A stretch of 64,000 nucleotides of DNA from Stictocephala bisonia (GCA_035578905.1 JAQJVL010000196.1:1370170-1434169), one strand, 5' to 3'. Counted from the stretch's first letter, positions 19,662 through 32,955 are shown. The notes: a model not told the origin generated them from the letters alone. Made by a program: numbers and translations.

Positions 19662-20001
19662 ACTTTTCCGTTAATTTACAACGACTACTTTTTTTCCGTT
19701 AACTCACTAACTCTTGATAAATATTCGTTTGCTCTAAAAACTGTTCCCCACTAATTTTTACGTCCATTGTGTTATTCCTTATTCTCTAGGAGTCTGATAT
19801 TGCTGACCTCATCTTATCGCTTTCCAAGAACTTACACACGGAGAACACATTCGGCGGTAGGTCATCATTGGATTTACCAGTTTGTGATTAACTTTAGTAG
19901 CCACATAACTCTAACCTAACCTTACTTAACCGTAACTATGATAAAAAAGTAGTGATAGTGAAGTAAGTGAAAAATTAGTGGTAGTGAATTAGCGGAAAAT
20001 G
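19662..20001. mobile_element. Inverted-repeat element (MITE), copy 1
   Basis: The ends carry TTTTCCGTTAA followed by CACTA-type text on the left and the reverse complement (GTGGTAGTGAATTAGCGGAAAA) on the right. The motif occurs twice in tandem at each end (about 19664 and 19691; 19960 and 19980). The internal sequence TCTTATCGCTTTCCAAGAAC is shared with copies at 22.8 and 33.1 kb. A CTAACCTAACC run sits near the right end. No coding capacity. Confidence 0.85.
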
Positions 20002-21465
20002 TCCAACTGTTCATCCAAACTAAGGTCTTAAAAAGCTTCGTTTTTCGTCTATCATTGGTGTTTTTGTTTATGGAGTTGGTTTATCTTTTATTAAAACTTA
20101 ATTTTTTTTAGTTAAAATCTTCCTTATTAGGGGTGAAGCTAAGACTACGAACAATATCTATGATTTAATTAAAATAAAGATGACACAATTTCACTAATTC
20201 TACTACGGAAGTTCAAGTCACAATAGTAGAGCTTGGGGGGTGGGAAACTGGACACTACAATATTTATAAACAGGTTTGATTTTTTTAATAAATATAAAGA
20301 TTTAATATATATTAAATGTTTTTATTTTGGGCATATTCTCCAAAGGAGATGAATATGTAATTGAAGCAGGAAAATTTGTGTTTAACATATTTTCTATTTT
20401 AATTGATAGATACAATTAATGTGGAATATGCTTTGATAATAGTAAAGAAAGACTCCATTTTGAAGATAAATATTGACTTGATATATTCTCAGGTGTCAAC
20501 TTCTACTTCTTCTTTATTTATATTTTTTTAGTCTTACGCAGGTTCACATGAACGACACGCTATGCATGAATCTTTTGCAATGGGAGAAGTATAGACCGTT
20601 AAGTCAGTTGGGGGCACGAACCTCGAAATACAATGTTTAATTTTATCATTAATATAAGAAGAAACTCTTACATCTCCATTTTACATGAACCACTATGTAA
20701 CCCAAGAGTGGTTATTTATTGATTGGAGATACGGGTATTTAACCATGAAACTCCACAGTCAAATTTCTGTAACAACTCAGATACAAAAGAACAACTCCTT
20801 TTATGATTTGTATTTAGACTTGGTTGAATCAATTAGAATCAACCTATTTTCTTACAAGTTTATAGTGAGGACAACTATTTTGATTGGTATGTTTTACAAG
20901 ATAAGTTCAATCACTTATTTAATTTGTTTTGGTACCATATTTAAATTATTTATGTCTGTTTTCAGAATTGAATAGAATTACTTATCAGATAGCACTAACT
21001 GTGCTTTTTTAAAATAGAAACAAATAAACAACACAAGTCCTTTATAAACCTTAATGATATTTATAATATGTCTGGATATAAAGTTCTTCAATTTTGTTTG
21101 AAAAGGCTAACCATTGTAAATTGAAATACCTTATAATGTATTTTTAGCTCATATTGTACAGAGTAAATACTGGAAATATGAGGCTTACAGTCTGTACTCC
21201 ACTCTTTGAATAGTATACATGCCTCAAACTCATGGAATTAAACTAAGCCAACCAATAATTTGAATCGCTTGTCTATCTATATAAATTAAAGTATATAATT
21301 GGGTGTTGTGCTTGTGTGAGTCATCTATTACGCTGTTAAACAAAGCCTAGGTTTGTTGTGGGGCTGTACTTTCATTGACATGAAGATGAGCTGGGAGCAC
21401 TCTTAGATCGAGTCTATGAAGGATTATTCTGAAAGAGTATCTGTCGGTATCAGAGTAAATACGTT
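20002..21465. other. AT-rich DNA without recognised features
   Basis: It contains a 96-codon open frame (20685-20975) rich in Ile, Phe and Tyr with no motif or splice context that I recognise; AT-rich chance is the simpler explanation. Confidence 0.45.
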
Positions 21466-21469
21466 TGAG

Positions 21470-21612
21470 TAGTTGGGCTGGTGGGAGAGTCATCACCTTA
21501 CTTAGAGGTGGGTGGGAGGATCATCACCGTGCGTATAGGTGGTTGGGTGGGTCATCATCATGCGTATAGGTGGGTGGGAGGACCATGCGGGAATGGATGA
21601 GTTGGAGGGTTA
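21470..21612 (+). repeat. Short G-rich minisatellite
   Basis: About four units of 33-36 bp built on GCGTATAGGTGGGTGGG followed by TCATCACCGT. Related in design to the arrays at 0.3, 40.6, 47.9, 59.2 and 61.4 kb. Confidence 0.8.
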
Positions 21613-22830
21613 ACACCGTGAATTGTTGTAACCTGTGAGCTCATGGAGATATCTAAAGTTATCATTATATAGTGGAAGACGTGATAGAGAATATTGTATA
21701 CCTGAAAAACAAAAAATGAAAACTAAACCATTATTCTTCTACACGCAAGGAAAGTGATAATAGTAAAATGATAGACTTTTATCACTCCTTAAGTTTAAAT
21801 TAAGTATTATATTTTCAATGTTTTTAAATATTTCTTATTGATAATAATTTTTACAGAAATCAAACTGAAGCCAGTTCAATGTTTAATTCTACAAACCATT
21901 AAAAACAAAATGTTTAGTTCAAGATTATTTTACTTTATATATTATTTGTATGTTAAATACAAGCTGTAGATACGTTTTGTATAAGAGGTTCAGACTGGGA
22001 ACTGCCTGAAATGATTACCACTCAAGTGAGCTGCCTTCAAACAAAATGCAAATTGTGAGGTTCCTAATACACCATACGTGTAAAAATTACAATTGTTTCA
22101 CTCTACAACTGTACACTCGGTTATATGGTATTAAATTTACAATTTAAAACAATACTAATAATTAAATCTATAAAATTATTCTACACAGAAAATATTAAAA
22201 ACAATTTTTTTAACATTATTCTTAACACAAATGAGAAATGACGACATAAAAAAATACATATTTAAACCCTACTATCAGAGTACCCGTGCTTCGAACGGGG
22301 TTTACGCTGATTTATATTGTGCTTAACAGTAATACAAAATATGGATTAAATAAATTAACTTGAAGTTGTTTAAATGATTTTTAATATGATCTTATTTATA
22401 AAAAATAATGTTTTATAAAAAAACAATTTTAACAGCTTTGTTTCCCTTTCCAGGTTCCTTCCGCATGTAATGCGTGAACGTAAAAGTGCGTTGTGGTTAT
22501 GTTTGGTACGGTATTTACTTCAGAACCACAGTACCTAGAAAAGAAGGTGGTATAGGTATCACGCATATCTCCCATGACGTCATTTGGAAGAAATTGCAAA
22601 AATAAACACAAAAATACTGATCTAATACCCGTAATTACAATTCCAGCTGATAGTTGGTAAATAGCTTGCTATCTGTTTAATTTAATGATTCTATGTAATT
22701 GGTAGATTTAGTTACCAGTATTTATTAGAATAAACAAATCAGCTGAATCTCTGCGTAGACTAGTCGATACCTACCATCTTTTCTAAATTACCGTGCCTCA
22801 GAACTATGTAAGTTGGTGTATCTTTTCCGT
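21613..22830. other. AT-rich DNA without genes
   Basis: Contains ACCCGTGCTTCGAACGGGGT at about 22276-22295, a short self-complementary motif like that near 2366. Nothing else recognised. Confidence 0.4.
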
Positions 22831-23140
22831 TAGTTCACTACAGCTTGACAAATATTCTATTACTCTGAAAACTGTTCCCCAATCATTTTTACGTCCATTG
22901 TCAGCAGATTCCTTATCAGCTAGTAATCCGATATTGCTGGCCTTATCTTATCGCTTTCCAAGAACTTACACACGGAGATTGCATTCGGCGATAAGTCAGT
23001 CATTGGATTTACCAATTTGTTATCAAGTTCGCTACTTAATCTAATCTAAACTGACCTAATATAACCGTAATTACGATACAAAAAATGTAGTGGTAATAAA
23101 GTAACTAAAAAAGTAATACAGGTAGTGAATTAATGGAAAT
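22831..23140. mobile_element. Inverted-repeat element (MITE), copy 2
   Basis: Left end CTTTTCCGTTAGTTCACTAC; right end GGTAGTGAATTAATGGAAAT. The interior is collinear with copies 1 and 3 (GGCCTTATCTTATCGCTTTC and CATTGGATTTACCA). The CCTAA run is mutated here (TTAATCTAATCTAAACTGACC). An 83-codon open frame inside it is not a gene. Confidence 0.85.
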
Positions 23141-25200
23141 AGTCAAGTTGTTTGTTTATTCAAACAGCTGATTAATGAAACTATTATAAATAATTAATTG
23201 TGAAATTGGTATTGACATAGTGCTTGTAATGATTCTTCTTAGAGCCCTTGGAGTGGTGACCTAATGAAATTTTAAAATACAAGAGAAGCCTATGTGTTAA
23301 CCAGAGATCCTCAGAATGTCCATGTAAAATGTCAGCTGAATGGTTCCAGTAGTTTTTGTGTGATTGAGTAAAACACACACACAGACAAATAGATACCATA
23401 AAATTTTTATATAATGGTAAGATGATACCAAATGTTATACTGTAAGTTTATTATCACAAAGAGGAATTAATGTATATGGGTGGGGGGGCCGTAACATATC
23501 ACCTACATTACACTAGTTTGTATTTACATGAGTGATAAATGTAACCAGAGCCGCTTGAATTACCCGGGATAACTAGTGCCATTGTAGAATGTGTTATGAA
23601 GACGAATGGAGCTACTGGTGATATTAACTGCTGGATAAACCAAACTTGGAATTAAGGAAATATTTACTGAACGGTGGATGAATTAACTATATATAATTTG
23701 TATAATTAAGAAAATACACGTTTTCTACAAGTTTTTTGTGGAATGAACAAGAAAGTTTTCATCAGGGTGCGTATATATATACAATAATATATATTTTATC
23801 CTAGCTATACATTTAACATCTTAGTTTCTTGATTTTAATACATTTGAATCTATTTATGGGTATTGGTAAGTTTGGTTTACTAATATCCCAAAGAAAAATA
23901 AATTCATCAAAATTTATAAAATGTGCATACATTTGGTAATAATACATGGTCTACTTTAAAACCTTATAAATACTCATATTTTATGCTATATTACTAGATC
24001 GCTAACTCCAAATACAGCTGATTGATTTGTCAAGTTCAAAACAAATAAGGAATTGGAAACTATTAATGGTGTTTAAAACTTTAAGTGCTTTAAGCTTCCC
24101 AAAAATGACATCATATGACATCAATTTATAGAAACATTTAGGGTTAATTTGAAAGTAAAATCTGTGCTTATATAAAATAAATCAATATAAAGCTGAACTT
24201 GATTCACTGACTGACTGATTGACATAAATATCACTTGAGTAAAAGTTAAAAAGTTACAGGAAATATAAATATATATTAATTTTAAAGAGTTTTTTATATC
24301 GAGTTGCCGACTCGAAGTGGTTGTGCATGGCACTAACCCAACATTAAGAGGCTTGATAATTGCAGAATAAATAAAAACTAAATTTCCAAACAGCTGTGAG
24401 CAAATGTTATCAAATATTCAAATAATGTTTCAAAGTCAAATACAGTTAATGTACAAAGTTTAGGTTGTTTACGTGGTTTCTATAAACATAATAATACTAT
24501 TTATAAGTTAATAATTTGTTAAAAACTGTGTCAACATATTTGTTTCCAAAACTAAAGTTGTTTAAACACATTTCATTTCTACTTAAGAGTGCAATTAACC
24601 AACTATGAACACCAGTATAAAAATTATTAATTGTCCAACGAATAAACATTCCAGTACGTTTTTAATGTTAATTTTACGACATATAAAAACTAGAACAAAA
24701 TCAGGATAGTTACTTGTATATTAAAATGTTCAGTTCTGAACTAGACAGAGATAAGCAAATTTCACTTTAAGTTAAGGGAGCTTGTATATGTAATGAGCCC
24801 TCCAAACTTCTCCACTTCAAGGAGGCTGTTCCGGTGTTACCAACATGTAAAACTGTCATCAAGTCGTTTTGAATCTTATCTTGCACTACTTAGAATGCAG
24901 CAAAGATCGTTCGTGCAACTCTTTGTTATCATAGTATGCTTCCCTTTTAGTTACTTCTCGCTAAGTTTCATAATACACAATAATCTGGTTTTATTTCATT
25001 TTTAATTTCTTCAAGGATATTAAAATTGCAACGTAGTAAGTTAAATTAAGCAACAAATGTTCACTCTTACAATATTATGAATCACATATTTTCAAATATA
25101 TCTATGTTTGCTTCAGTTCAAAATTTAGGGCTATTAACATTGTAAATTGAGCAATGTTTTTAGTTAAAGCACCCTTTATTGCTTTTTTAAATAAATAACG
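23141..25200. other. AT-rich DNA without recognised genes
   Basis: One isolated minisatellite-like fragment (GTATATGGGTGGGGGGGCCG) lies near 23472. Open frames at 23184-23399, 24121-24333 and 24793-25005 show no motifs. Confidence 0.45.
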
Positions 25201-25204
25201 TACT

Positions 25205-25946
25205 AGTTTTGGCTCTTAGACCATCTTATGAGTATCATATTATAACCTAATTAAACGAAATAGACAATAATAATAATAAAACAATTTTAAATGACACATG
25301 ATTTTTTTACTAGGTGGTTTAGTTGAGTTTTACTCATGGTTAATATGTTTTTTATGTTTCGTTAATTGTCTTTTTATGTTAATTTGTATCTTAATTATGT
25401 TCTGAGGTTTATTCCAATTTTTAATGTATGTAAGTTTATTTTGAGTTTCTTTCCTTCTCTTCTTTTTAAATATAAAATTGGAATATATTCATTGATATTT
25501 TTGTAAATGTGACTTGATTAACTTATGTTGTTCCTAGATCTAGTGGTCTAAATATTTTCTTTGTATTAACAGTTCTGCAAGTTTTCCATGTAGTAAGAAT
25601 TTTATTACGAGCATTTGATTGTATATATTACTGATTTTTTATGTTTACTATGTTTATTTACTTTATTTAGTAGTTGTTTTAAAGTGGTAAGTATTGCTCT
25701 TTGTCTTATAACTAAGTGTATAATTGATGTTTTGCAAAGTTTTTTATTAGTTTTATTAAATTTTATTTTGTACGGAACACTGATTAATTGTTTGTTGTGT
25801 TTTTGATTCATTATTTTACCAACTTGTATTCTTTTTATAATTTTGTCAAAAACTTTTGGCTTGTAACCATTTATTGATGCTAAATATTTTATAGTTGTTT
25901 TCATTTTTTCTTTGTAGTCAAATCTGTTCACTGGAATGTCAAACAT
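25205..25946 (-). pseudogene. Penelope-like element, C-terminal fragment
   Basis: The minus strand encodes 113 residues: RFDYKEKMKTTIKYLASING (after which YKPKVFDKIIKR) and at the end HKKSVIYTIKC. Known: Penelope-like proteins have an I..IA..NGY segment linking the reverse transcriptase to a C-terminal GIY-YIG endonuclease that begins near GIY.L.C. The frame breaks just after the VIYTIKC start of that endonuclease. Downstream, near 25240-25205, text such as ATGGTCTAAGAGCCAAAAC resembles a Penelope-like 3' end. The 5' part, including the RT domain, is missing. Confidence 0.7.
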
Positions 25947-25974
25947 GCTAAAACTTAAAGTTCAAGATCGCCTT

Positions 25975-26190
25975 ATTTTACCAAACGAAATTAGGGTTAA
26001 GAAGCCCTCTCTCACGCTTAACTTGGGGACCAACGGCTTAAGAGTGACTTCCGCACCTCCACAGTGACCTGAAAGGCGGGCCGCGTGCAAAGACAGGATC
26101 CCTCAGATGGTGATCCATCCAAGGGACAGCCACGCTCTAAGTTACTTGACTCCATTTTCTTGCGATATTGTCGAAACCCTTCCGATAATT
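25975..26190 (-). repeat. 5S-rRNA-like dispersed element, copy 1
   Basis: On the minus strand 26152-26096 reads GTCAAGTAACTTAGAGCGTG, then GCTGTCCCTTGGATGG and ATCACCATCTGAG. Aligned by eye to the 5S internal promoter (AAGCAACGTCGGGCGTGG, then CTTGGATGGGTGACC) it matches over about 50 bases. It is GC-rich for the window and shares its flanks (TTTGCACGCGGCCC) with a plus-strand copy at 38.2 kb. Probably a 5S-derived SINE (SINE3 class) or a TE region carrying a 5S piece. Confidence 0.6.
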
Positions 26191-27394
26191 TTTATTTCCA
26201 CGGGTGATTGGAATTAGAAGAAATAAGTAAGTCACTTTGGGCTAGTAACATTTAAAAAGTATGTTTTAAAATCGCAATATTTGTGAACTTTTGTAAATTT
26301 CAAGAATAAAATTCACCTAATATAATAATTCATTAGCAAATAAACTAATATAAGTATTATTTAGTATTATTAATAACTTCATATTAATTCGCAAATAAAA
26401 AACTAAGAATACAATATTTATGTAAATATTTGTTATTAGTTTGGAGTATTTAGTAATAATTTTAATATTAATTTTGAATATTCTTATCGAAATATACTTA
26501 CTCTCAACAGACCACACCTACATTAACATAACAACAAAAATTAAAATATTAAATCATAAGATCATGGGTTCGAAAATGAATACTAAATAAAAATGATAAA
26601 CATGTATTTGGCACGAAAAGAAAATACAAACATCTTATTGAACACACAAATCTACTAAAACAACCCAACATTTTATAAAATACGAAGTATAAAAAATTAT
26701 TATTAAAAAAAGTTACCAACAAATCCAAATAGGCTAACTCAAAATTATTTACTAAAATCACATGTTTTATAATTTGATATTTTCTAATGAGTTATTATAA
26801 TATTTGCTCTTTTTAATTTAAACAAATAATTGTTTAAAGAATACTCGGTTACTTAATTATAAATTAATTCATAATAATTGTCAATACTTTTACAATACAT
26901 TTATAAACATCAATATATAGAATAATTAAGTCAGAAATAATCAGACAAACTTTGGCTTTTAAATGATCAAACTTAATAAATTACGAGGAATATTAGAACA
27001 CATAAACTACGGAAAATATTAGCAACGAAATAAAAAGTTAAGAAAACCAAGACACCCTGAGCTGGTACACAGTTAAATGGTGCGGACTTTACGAGCGGGG
27101 AAAGTTAATGTATCGTGTTTAATCCAGCAAACATTTCTTCGCATTAAACGTACTTTCAGGGGAAGATTATTTCGGTCTTTCGTTATAACTCAAACTAAGT
27201 TTATGTTCTATTAGAACTAAAAAAATACACCTTTCGTCGTCTGTTGTATTATATTTTGTTAAAAGTTCTAGCGATTATTGAAAAGAACTTGTAACAGAGT
27301 GTAGTTTTCTCTATTTCTCTGAGTTAGTTTTACCAGTTGTATATTGTATGGAAGATAAACTTTCACACAGGTTAATTGTCTGTGTGAATGTTTA
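26191..27394. other. AT-rich DNA without genes
   Basis: Only short motif-free open frames (26317-26517, 26549-26761). No repeat recognised. Confidence 0.45.
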
Positions 27395-27985
27395 ACATTT
27401 TTTTTCTGATTCTAACAATTTTGATCTGATCAATAAAATCATATCTATCTTTAACAGAAAAAAGAATCATATTGATTAAATGATTTTAGTTTTTGAACAA
27501 GTAATTTAGAAATTAAGTATGTTGGTGAATCAATACAAGAAACAATAGTTCTCATTTTATTTCCTAGTTTGTGTATTTTTTGAAGGCAGTAAAATCTAGG
27601 AATTTTTTGGTTTGAGACTGTCAATTTTTAAACTATATCTTTATTGAGAATACTTTTACAGTCTCGAAGTGTTGTGAAAACATTTTAGTTGAATCTATTA
27701 ACAAAAATGTTTTGAGTGGTAATTTGAGTGATTTTTGTTACCCATAGCATATGGACCTTCTTCAAACATACCATTAACTCTGTTGTAGTAATCAGTTTTG
27801 TCTAATATATGAAATGTATTACTTTTATCAGCTTTTAAATCTTTTGACCTAAGATCATTAAAAATATTAAACTCAAAATAATTTGCGTTTTGTTTTTAGT
27901 ATGTTTAGTTGTTATTGTGTCACATAAATTTCTTCTAATGGTGGTTTTGGTCTCGTTGTTTGAAACTAGATGAATTGCAATTGAT
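27395..27985 (-). pseudogene. Penelope-like element, 5' RT part, inverted relative to the rest
   Basis: Minus-strand reading gives LKADKSNTFHILDKTDYYNR, then after frameshifts IPRFYCLQKIHKLGNKMRTI followed by VSCIDSPTYLISKLL and, after a stop, YDFIDQIK. These are the first RT blocks of Penelope-like proteins (KADKGN..VIL.K.DY; R.Y.L.KIHK; R.IVS....PTY). The next blocks in the protein, starting FDVVSLYPNVPI, are found on the plus strand immediately to the right (27995 on). One element is thus split with its 5' segment inverted. Confidence 0.82.
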
Positions 27986-27994
27986 ATAGAGAGT

Positions 27995-29370
27995 AACATA
28001 AGATACCTCATTTGATGTAGTTTCTCTCTACCCTAATGTCCCAATAAAAGAAGATCTTTACCTTACTAAAACTTGGTTAACATATCACTATTTAACAAAT
28101 CAAGAAATTGAAGAATACATGTTATTACTAAATTTATGAATGTCACAGTATACCTTCCAATTTAAAAATAAGTATTACAATCAAACAGAAGGACAGCAAT
28201 GGGCAACCCACTTTAATGTTTCAATACAAATATGTTTCTTAGCTCCTTTGAAATAAATGCAAAAAGAAATATGAATTTTTTCCCTCGAATAAAGCTTAGA
28301 TATGTGGATGATATTTTTGCAGTTTTTAACAAGAAACAAGACCTCTAAAAATTTATTATTGAACTTAATTCATTCTAAAACATTAAAAAATTTACATATG
28401 AAACAGAATTAAATTTATCAATCCCATATATTGATAACTGTTAACACGAAACTTAGATACTAAAATTATTGACTTTGACATTCATAGAAACTCTACTCAA
28501 AATTATAGATTTATTATGAATAGTTACTTTCATCCACCATCTCAAAAACGAGACTTTTTGACTGACTCAATAATTCATAGACTTCTCAACACACCATTAT
28601 AAAAAGAAAATTATCAAAAAGAAGTTTTAAAGATAAAATAAATTGCTCAATTCAAGGAATGCCCAACTAAATTAATTGATATTATCATTCAAAAGAAGAC
28701 AAAATCGATGAATAAAAATAAAAGGACAACTCCAACACCAATTGATCCTAAAGAAAAATTTATTTGGAAATCCGTTTGTTACAAAATCCGAATATTCTGA
28801 GAAAACAAAGAAGATATTCATAAAACATAATATAAATGTATCGTTCAGAACAAGTCATCAAATAATAACCTATTGGAATACCCAAAATAAAAAATAAATA
28901 AAGAAAATAAATCTGGAATACATAAAATTAATTGTGATAAATTGTATATTGGCAAAAAAAATTTAAATTAAAACCAGATTCAAAGAAGATATAGCAATTG
29001 TTAACTATGGACAATGTGAAAAATTATCAATGGCGAACATGCACTAGAAGAAGGACATAAGTTTTCAAAATTTGAAGTTCTAGAACAAGTTAACAAAAAT
29101 AAATTATTAGATGCGTCAGAAATATTCTACACGAACAAATTTAATATACTAATTGTAAACAATAAATCCCCTCCTATTCAAAATTCTCCGTTTATATAGT
29201 ATAAATTAACTGAAAATTACTATGTATTCATGTTTATATATACACAATTTAAATTGAATAAATTTTTTAACCTACCATATTTTTTAAATATTGAATTTTT
29301 GAAATTTTAATTTTGTTGATGTCTGAAGATGCCTACATTGTAGGCGAAAGGCCTCACAGAATAAATTATT
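27995..29370 (+). pseudogene. Penelope-like element, central and 3' part
   Basis: The plus strand reads TSFDVVSLYPNVPIKEDLYL, NQTEGTAMGNPL, LRYVDDIFAVFNKKQ (the RT catalytic YVDD), then INCDKLYIGKK, the start of a GIY-YIG endonuclease. About 60 bp of 3' tail follow, with TGAAGATGCCTACATTGTAG and GCGAAAGGCC, a hallmark-like Penelope 3' end. Several stops (for example after GNPL) and frameshifts make it a dead copy. It is adjacent to its own inverted 5' part at 27395-27985. Confidence 0.85.
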
Positions 29371-31368
29371 TTATTGGAATATATGAGAAATTTTAAAATT
29401 ATTAACAATTTTAGAAAAAAATAAGAAAGTATATGCGTTTTATATTATAATTCAGTGGTGTTTCAAAAATAGTTTGAAGTGTTAATGTAACATTTAAATG
29501 TTTTATTAACTTTAAAAAATCTTATTTTTTTGGTTGTGGTAGAATTCAATTTTTGACTGATAACACGGAATATTGTTGTCAATTTGAAATATACACATTC
29601 AATGGTACCAAATGTCATCTGGGTAGTTAACTTTTACCATTCTAGTTGTATCTATAGTTTTATCTATTAATTGCATGGGTTTATGTTTCTGTTTTGCCTC
29701 CTAACAAGACTGTATGATACAATTTGAGTTGAGGGAAACTCTTTGGTCGTCAATCCACTTTCTAAAAGGAATAATGGGACCATAAATTCAATGATAAGTA
29801 GTTTAAAATTTAGTTCTTTGTACTATTGCTACTTATTACCACTGTCATATGTAAGGTGGTGAGTTGCCTACCATTAGCCACATTTAATGTATTTATTACT
29901 AATTAGTGTTTTACTGAGTATATAAATAATAAAGTTTTTCATTTTTTATTCGATACATAACGTGTAATTATTGCCTCTAATCACAAGCAGAGCCATATAT
30001 TATGGCATTAAAAAGTATTCTGTAATAATTATAAATCATTATATTTGTTTAAATTATTGTATTATGAAGCTAAATAGATCTGGAAATTATGGCACTTGGA
30101 GCCATATATTGAATTGCAACAATTCTACCCAACTTATGACACTAATCATTAAACCGAGAGTCAGCCTGTCAGAAGGAAAGTAATGTTGGACTAGACCCGT
30201 ATTTGACCTTAGTTAATAATGTTGAGACTGTGTCAATACATTGGATATGTTGTCACTACAATGTTCGTACTTAGTTTACACATTCATAAGTCATAAAATA
30301 CACGTTAAAAGAGCTATAAAATGTATTTATAACACAGTTGGTTAGAATTGTGTGAGTTAAAAATGTAATAATATAATTGTTATTGAAGTACAACTAAGAA
30401 GAATATTAGCAGAAGACTAGGAAACAAAATAACCAGAGAAAGAACCTATGTTCTATTAAGCTGCAAATACGGAATGTTGAGATTATTATAACTTTAAATC
30501 TCAAAATATGTTTGTTCGACCCGTCCCTACTGTACTTATCTGTTTACCAAAATGATATACTAAGACATAATCGGTTATCTAATGCTGTTCACGTCATTGT
30601 GGACATGTTTACTGTTTATGTCCAATGCATCATTCAGCATATAACATTAAACGCCGCAGTCCTAGCACGTAAATATTATAAGCTGATACTGGCTACTCTG
30701 TACCTAAACACCTACGTGTCCTCCATAGCTTATACATCACGAAGTTTGGAGTGTGGCCATCAGTAGTACATTATCATATATCGCATAGTTTAAATTCAGA
30801 GAATCATGTACAACCATTTAAAAATGTGCAACTTTTTATTTGGTCGAGTCTATACATTTTGAAAACTAATTTATTTTTTCTGTCCAAATGTGCCTTGATA
30901 AGGGACCGACACTCATATGCATGAAATAAGACACAGAAGTAACTAACGAACGGGAATTCATATAACAGTAATTTACGAAAACCAGCCCTCACAAGTCGGC
31001 ATTTATTTCCTCAACAAACTCTGTAAGATACGCCCTGGCGCTTAAGATGCTAAAAACTCGTTTAAAACGTGTTTTAATGTTACAGGCATTTTAAAGCATA
31101 ACCGAGTTTATAAAAGACGACTCAGAGACCGTTAATTAGAAGACTGATCCCGACGTTGAAATAGGAAAACTTGGTTAGTGAGTGGAGTTTCAATGCGTGA
31201 TAGATTGTAATGTCTAATGAGATTTTTAATGGTTTGACCGTTAAAAACTAAATAAATTTATAACTAACTGTTGCTATTTATTGTTCAATAACAAATAAAG
31301 ATATTATTTGAACTGATATGAGTTTCTTCGATTCAATTCGATTTGTAACTCTTCAAACATCTCCAGAA
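29371..31368. other. AT-rich DNA without recognised genes
   Basis: Open frames at 29971-30183, 30512-30766 and 30804-30992 (60-84 codons) show no domain, signal peptide or splice support. Confidence 0.45.
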
Positions 31369-32485
31369 AACGTTAAAACTTTACAAATTTGACAGAGGCA
31401 TTTCTACTAATTGGTTTAGGAGTTATTTATCTGGTAGTAACCAGTGCATTAGAGTTAGAGATAGGATGAGTTCCTTGTTACCTATTAGGAGTCTCTCAAG
31501 GCTCAGTTCTTGGGCCTATATTAATTATTATTTTTATCAATTATTTGTGTTATGGAAATTCCAAGGGAAAAGTGAATTGTTTTTTAGATTATATAGCATT
31601 CCCTTACTCATCTAATGAATCTGTTACACTAAATAATTATATAGAATCTGATTTAGATAAGTTAAACATTTAGTTTACAGTCAATAAGCTTGTTTTAAGC
31701 ATAATAACTAAAGTAATGCACTTTTCATTTAAATGCAAGAACATTTAAAATGGCCGCCTGTACTTTAAATGTAGAACCAGTTTTAATAGTACTTGTAATA
31801 TAACTTGTGATAAATGTAAATTAAACGAGTAGGTTCAAAGTATTCAGTACTTGGGCTTAATTATTGACACTAATTATAATTGGGAAGAACATATAAAATC
31901 TGTACAAAAGTATGTGATTACAACTCTAAGAAAATTTTATCTTTTAAAACTTATTTACCCAGTTGAAGTGTTAAGAACAGTTACTTTGCTTTAGTTAACA
32001 GTAAATTACATTATGGACTAAGTTGTTGAGGAGGAATTTATAAATGAACACTGAGGCTCCTTGTCATATCTCAAAAATGTATTATAAGGCAAATTTTTAG
32101 TTTAAGAAAGAGAGATCATACCTCTCCTTTTTTAAGACCTAAAAGTACTACCTATTAGGCATATGTACCTATTGGGGTATGCGTTTTTAGGGTTTTAAGA
32201 GAGGCCATAAGAGATTTTTTTAGAATGTTACACATTTTTTTCAAAAGAGTTGGTCAAATAATTTTAAATGAATCTGTGCATTCTGTTAGATTGAGAAATG
32301 TAAATCATGTAAAATTAATAAAACCGAATTTTGAAGCATTTAAGAAATTTTATTCTTATAGTTCTTTAAAAATATTTAATATAGTACCTCTTAACGTTCC
32401 TAATGCAAAAACTTTGTGTAAATTTTCTATCGAATTAAAAAAATGGTTGTTTAGTTTTAGTAATAACTCAGTGCCAGGCTGCTAA
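31369..32485 (+). pseudogene. Decayed non-LTR retrotransposon RT (Jockey/CR1-like)
   Basis: In order across frames: KLYKFDRGISTNWFRSYLSG then SNQCIRVRD, GVSQGSVLGPI (RT motif 4), a damaged motif 5 (NCFLDYIAF instead of a YADD-type loop), FTVNKL, IQYLGLIIDTNYNWEEHIKS, and finally an 86-codon open stretch (32225-32485) ending KTLCKFSIELKKWLFSF, the usual F...LK.WL end of these proteins. Multiple frameshifts and stops. 5' truncated at about 31369. Confidence 0.8.
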
Positions 32486-32955
32486 GTTATTGTTTCAGTA
32501 GTATAGATAGTATTAAATTTTGTAGTGTTTCTGTCTTGAATTTCTTTTTGTTGACACAGTATGTATAATAATTGATTCAGGGGTTTTTAATTAAATACTA
32601 AACGTATTAACTTACCTACAAAAATGATTTCTTCATAATATAATATAATTTAAAGAGCACATATTTCATTGTATGTTTATATTTTTGTCTCAAATTTATC
32701 TAATTGTTCTATTTAATTTTGTACTGTCATGCTTTCTGCAACTGATGTTATAGTTTAGTTAAGACATTTAGATGGTAACCTCAACACATAATTTGCTATG
32801 AAGTACGTAGCCATGTGTCACATTACGAGCTAGTAAATTTTATTTTATTTAAAGATTTTTCAATTTTTTTTTCAAATCTTATTACGTAAAAATGTTTATT
32901 CATGTAAAATGTGGCTCATGGTAGTAAAATATTTTCTTTCTTTCTTTCTTTATTT
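32486..32955 (+). repeat. 3' untranslated tail of the 31.4-kb retrotransposon with (TTTC)n end
   Basis: AT-rich sequence after the RT stop, ending in a TTTCTTTCTTTCTTTC microsatellite at about 32932-32951. Simple-repeat 3' ends are usual for CR1/Jockey-type elements. No gene in it. Confidence 0.6.

Noticed and set aside
20685..20975. 96-codon open frame as a small membrane protein gene
   Set aside because: Ile/Phe/Tyr-rich composition is what AT-rich DNA gives by chance; no family motif, no splice or promoter context.
22793..23044. 83-codon open frame
   Set aside because: Lies inside MITE copy 2, and the frame is not kept in the other two copies.
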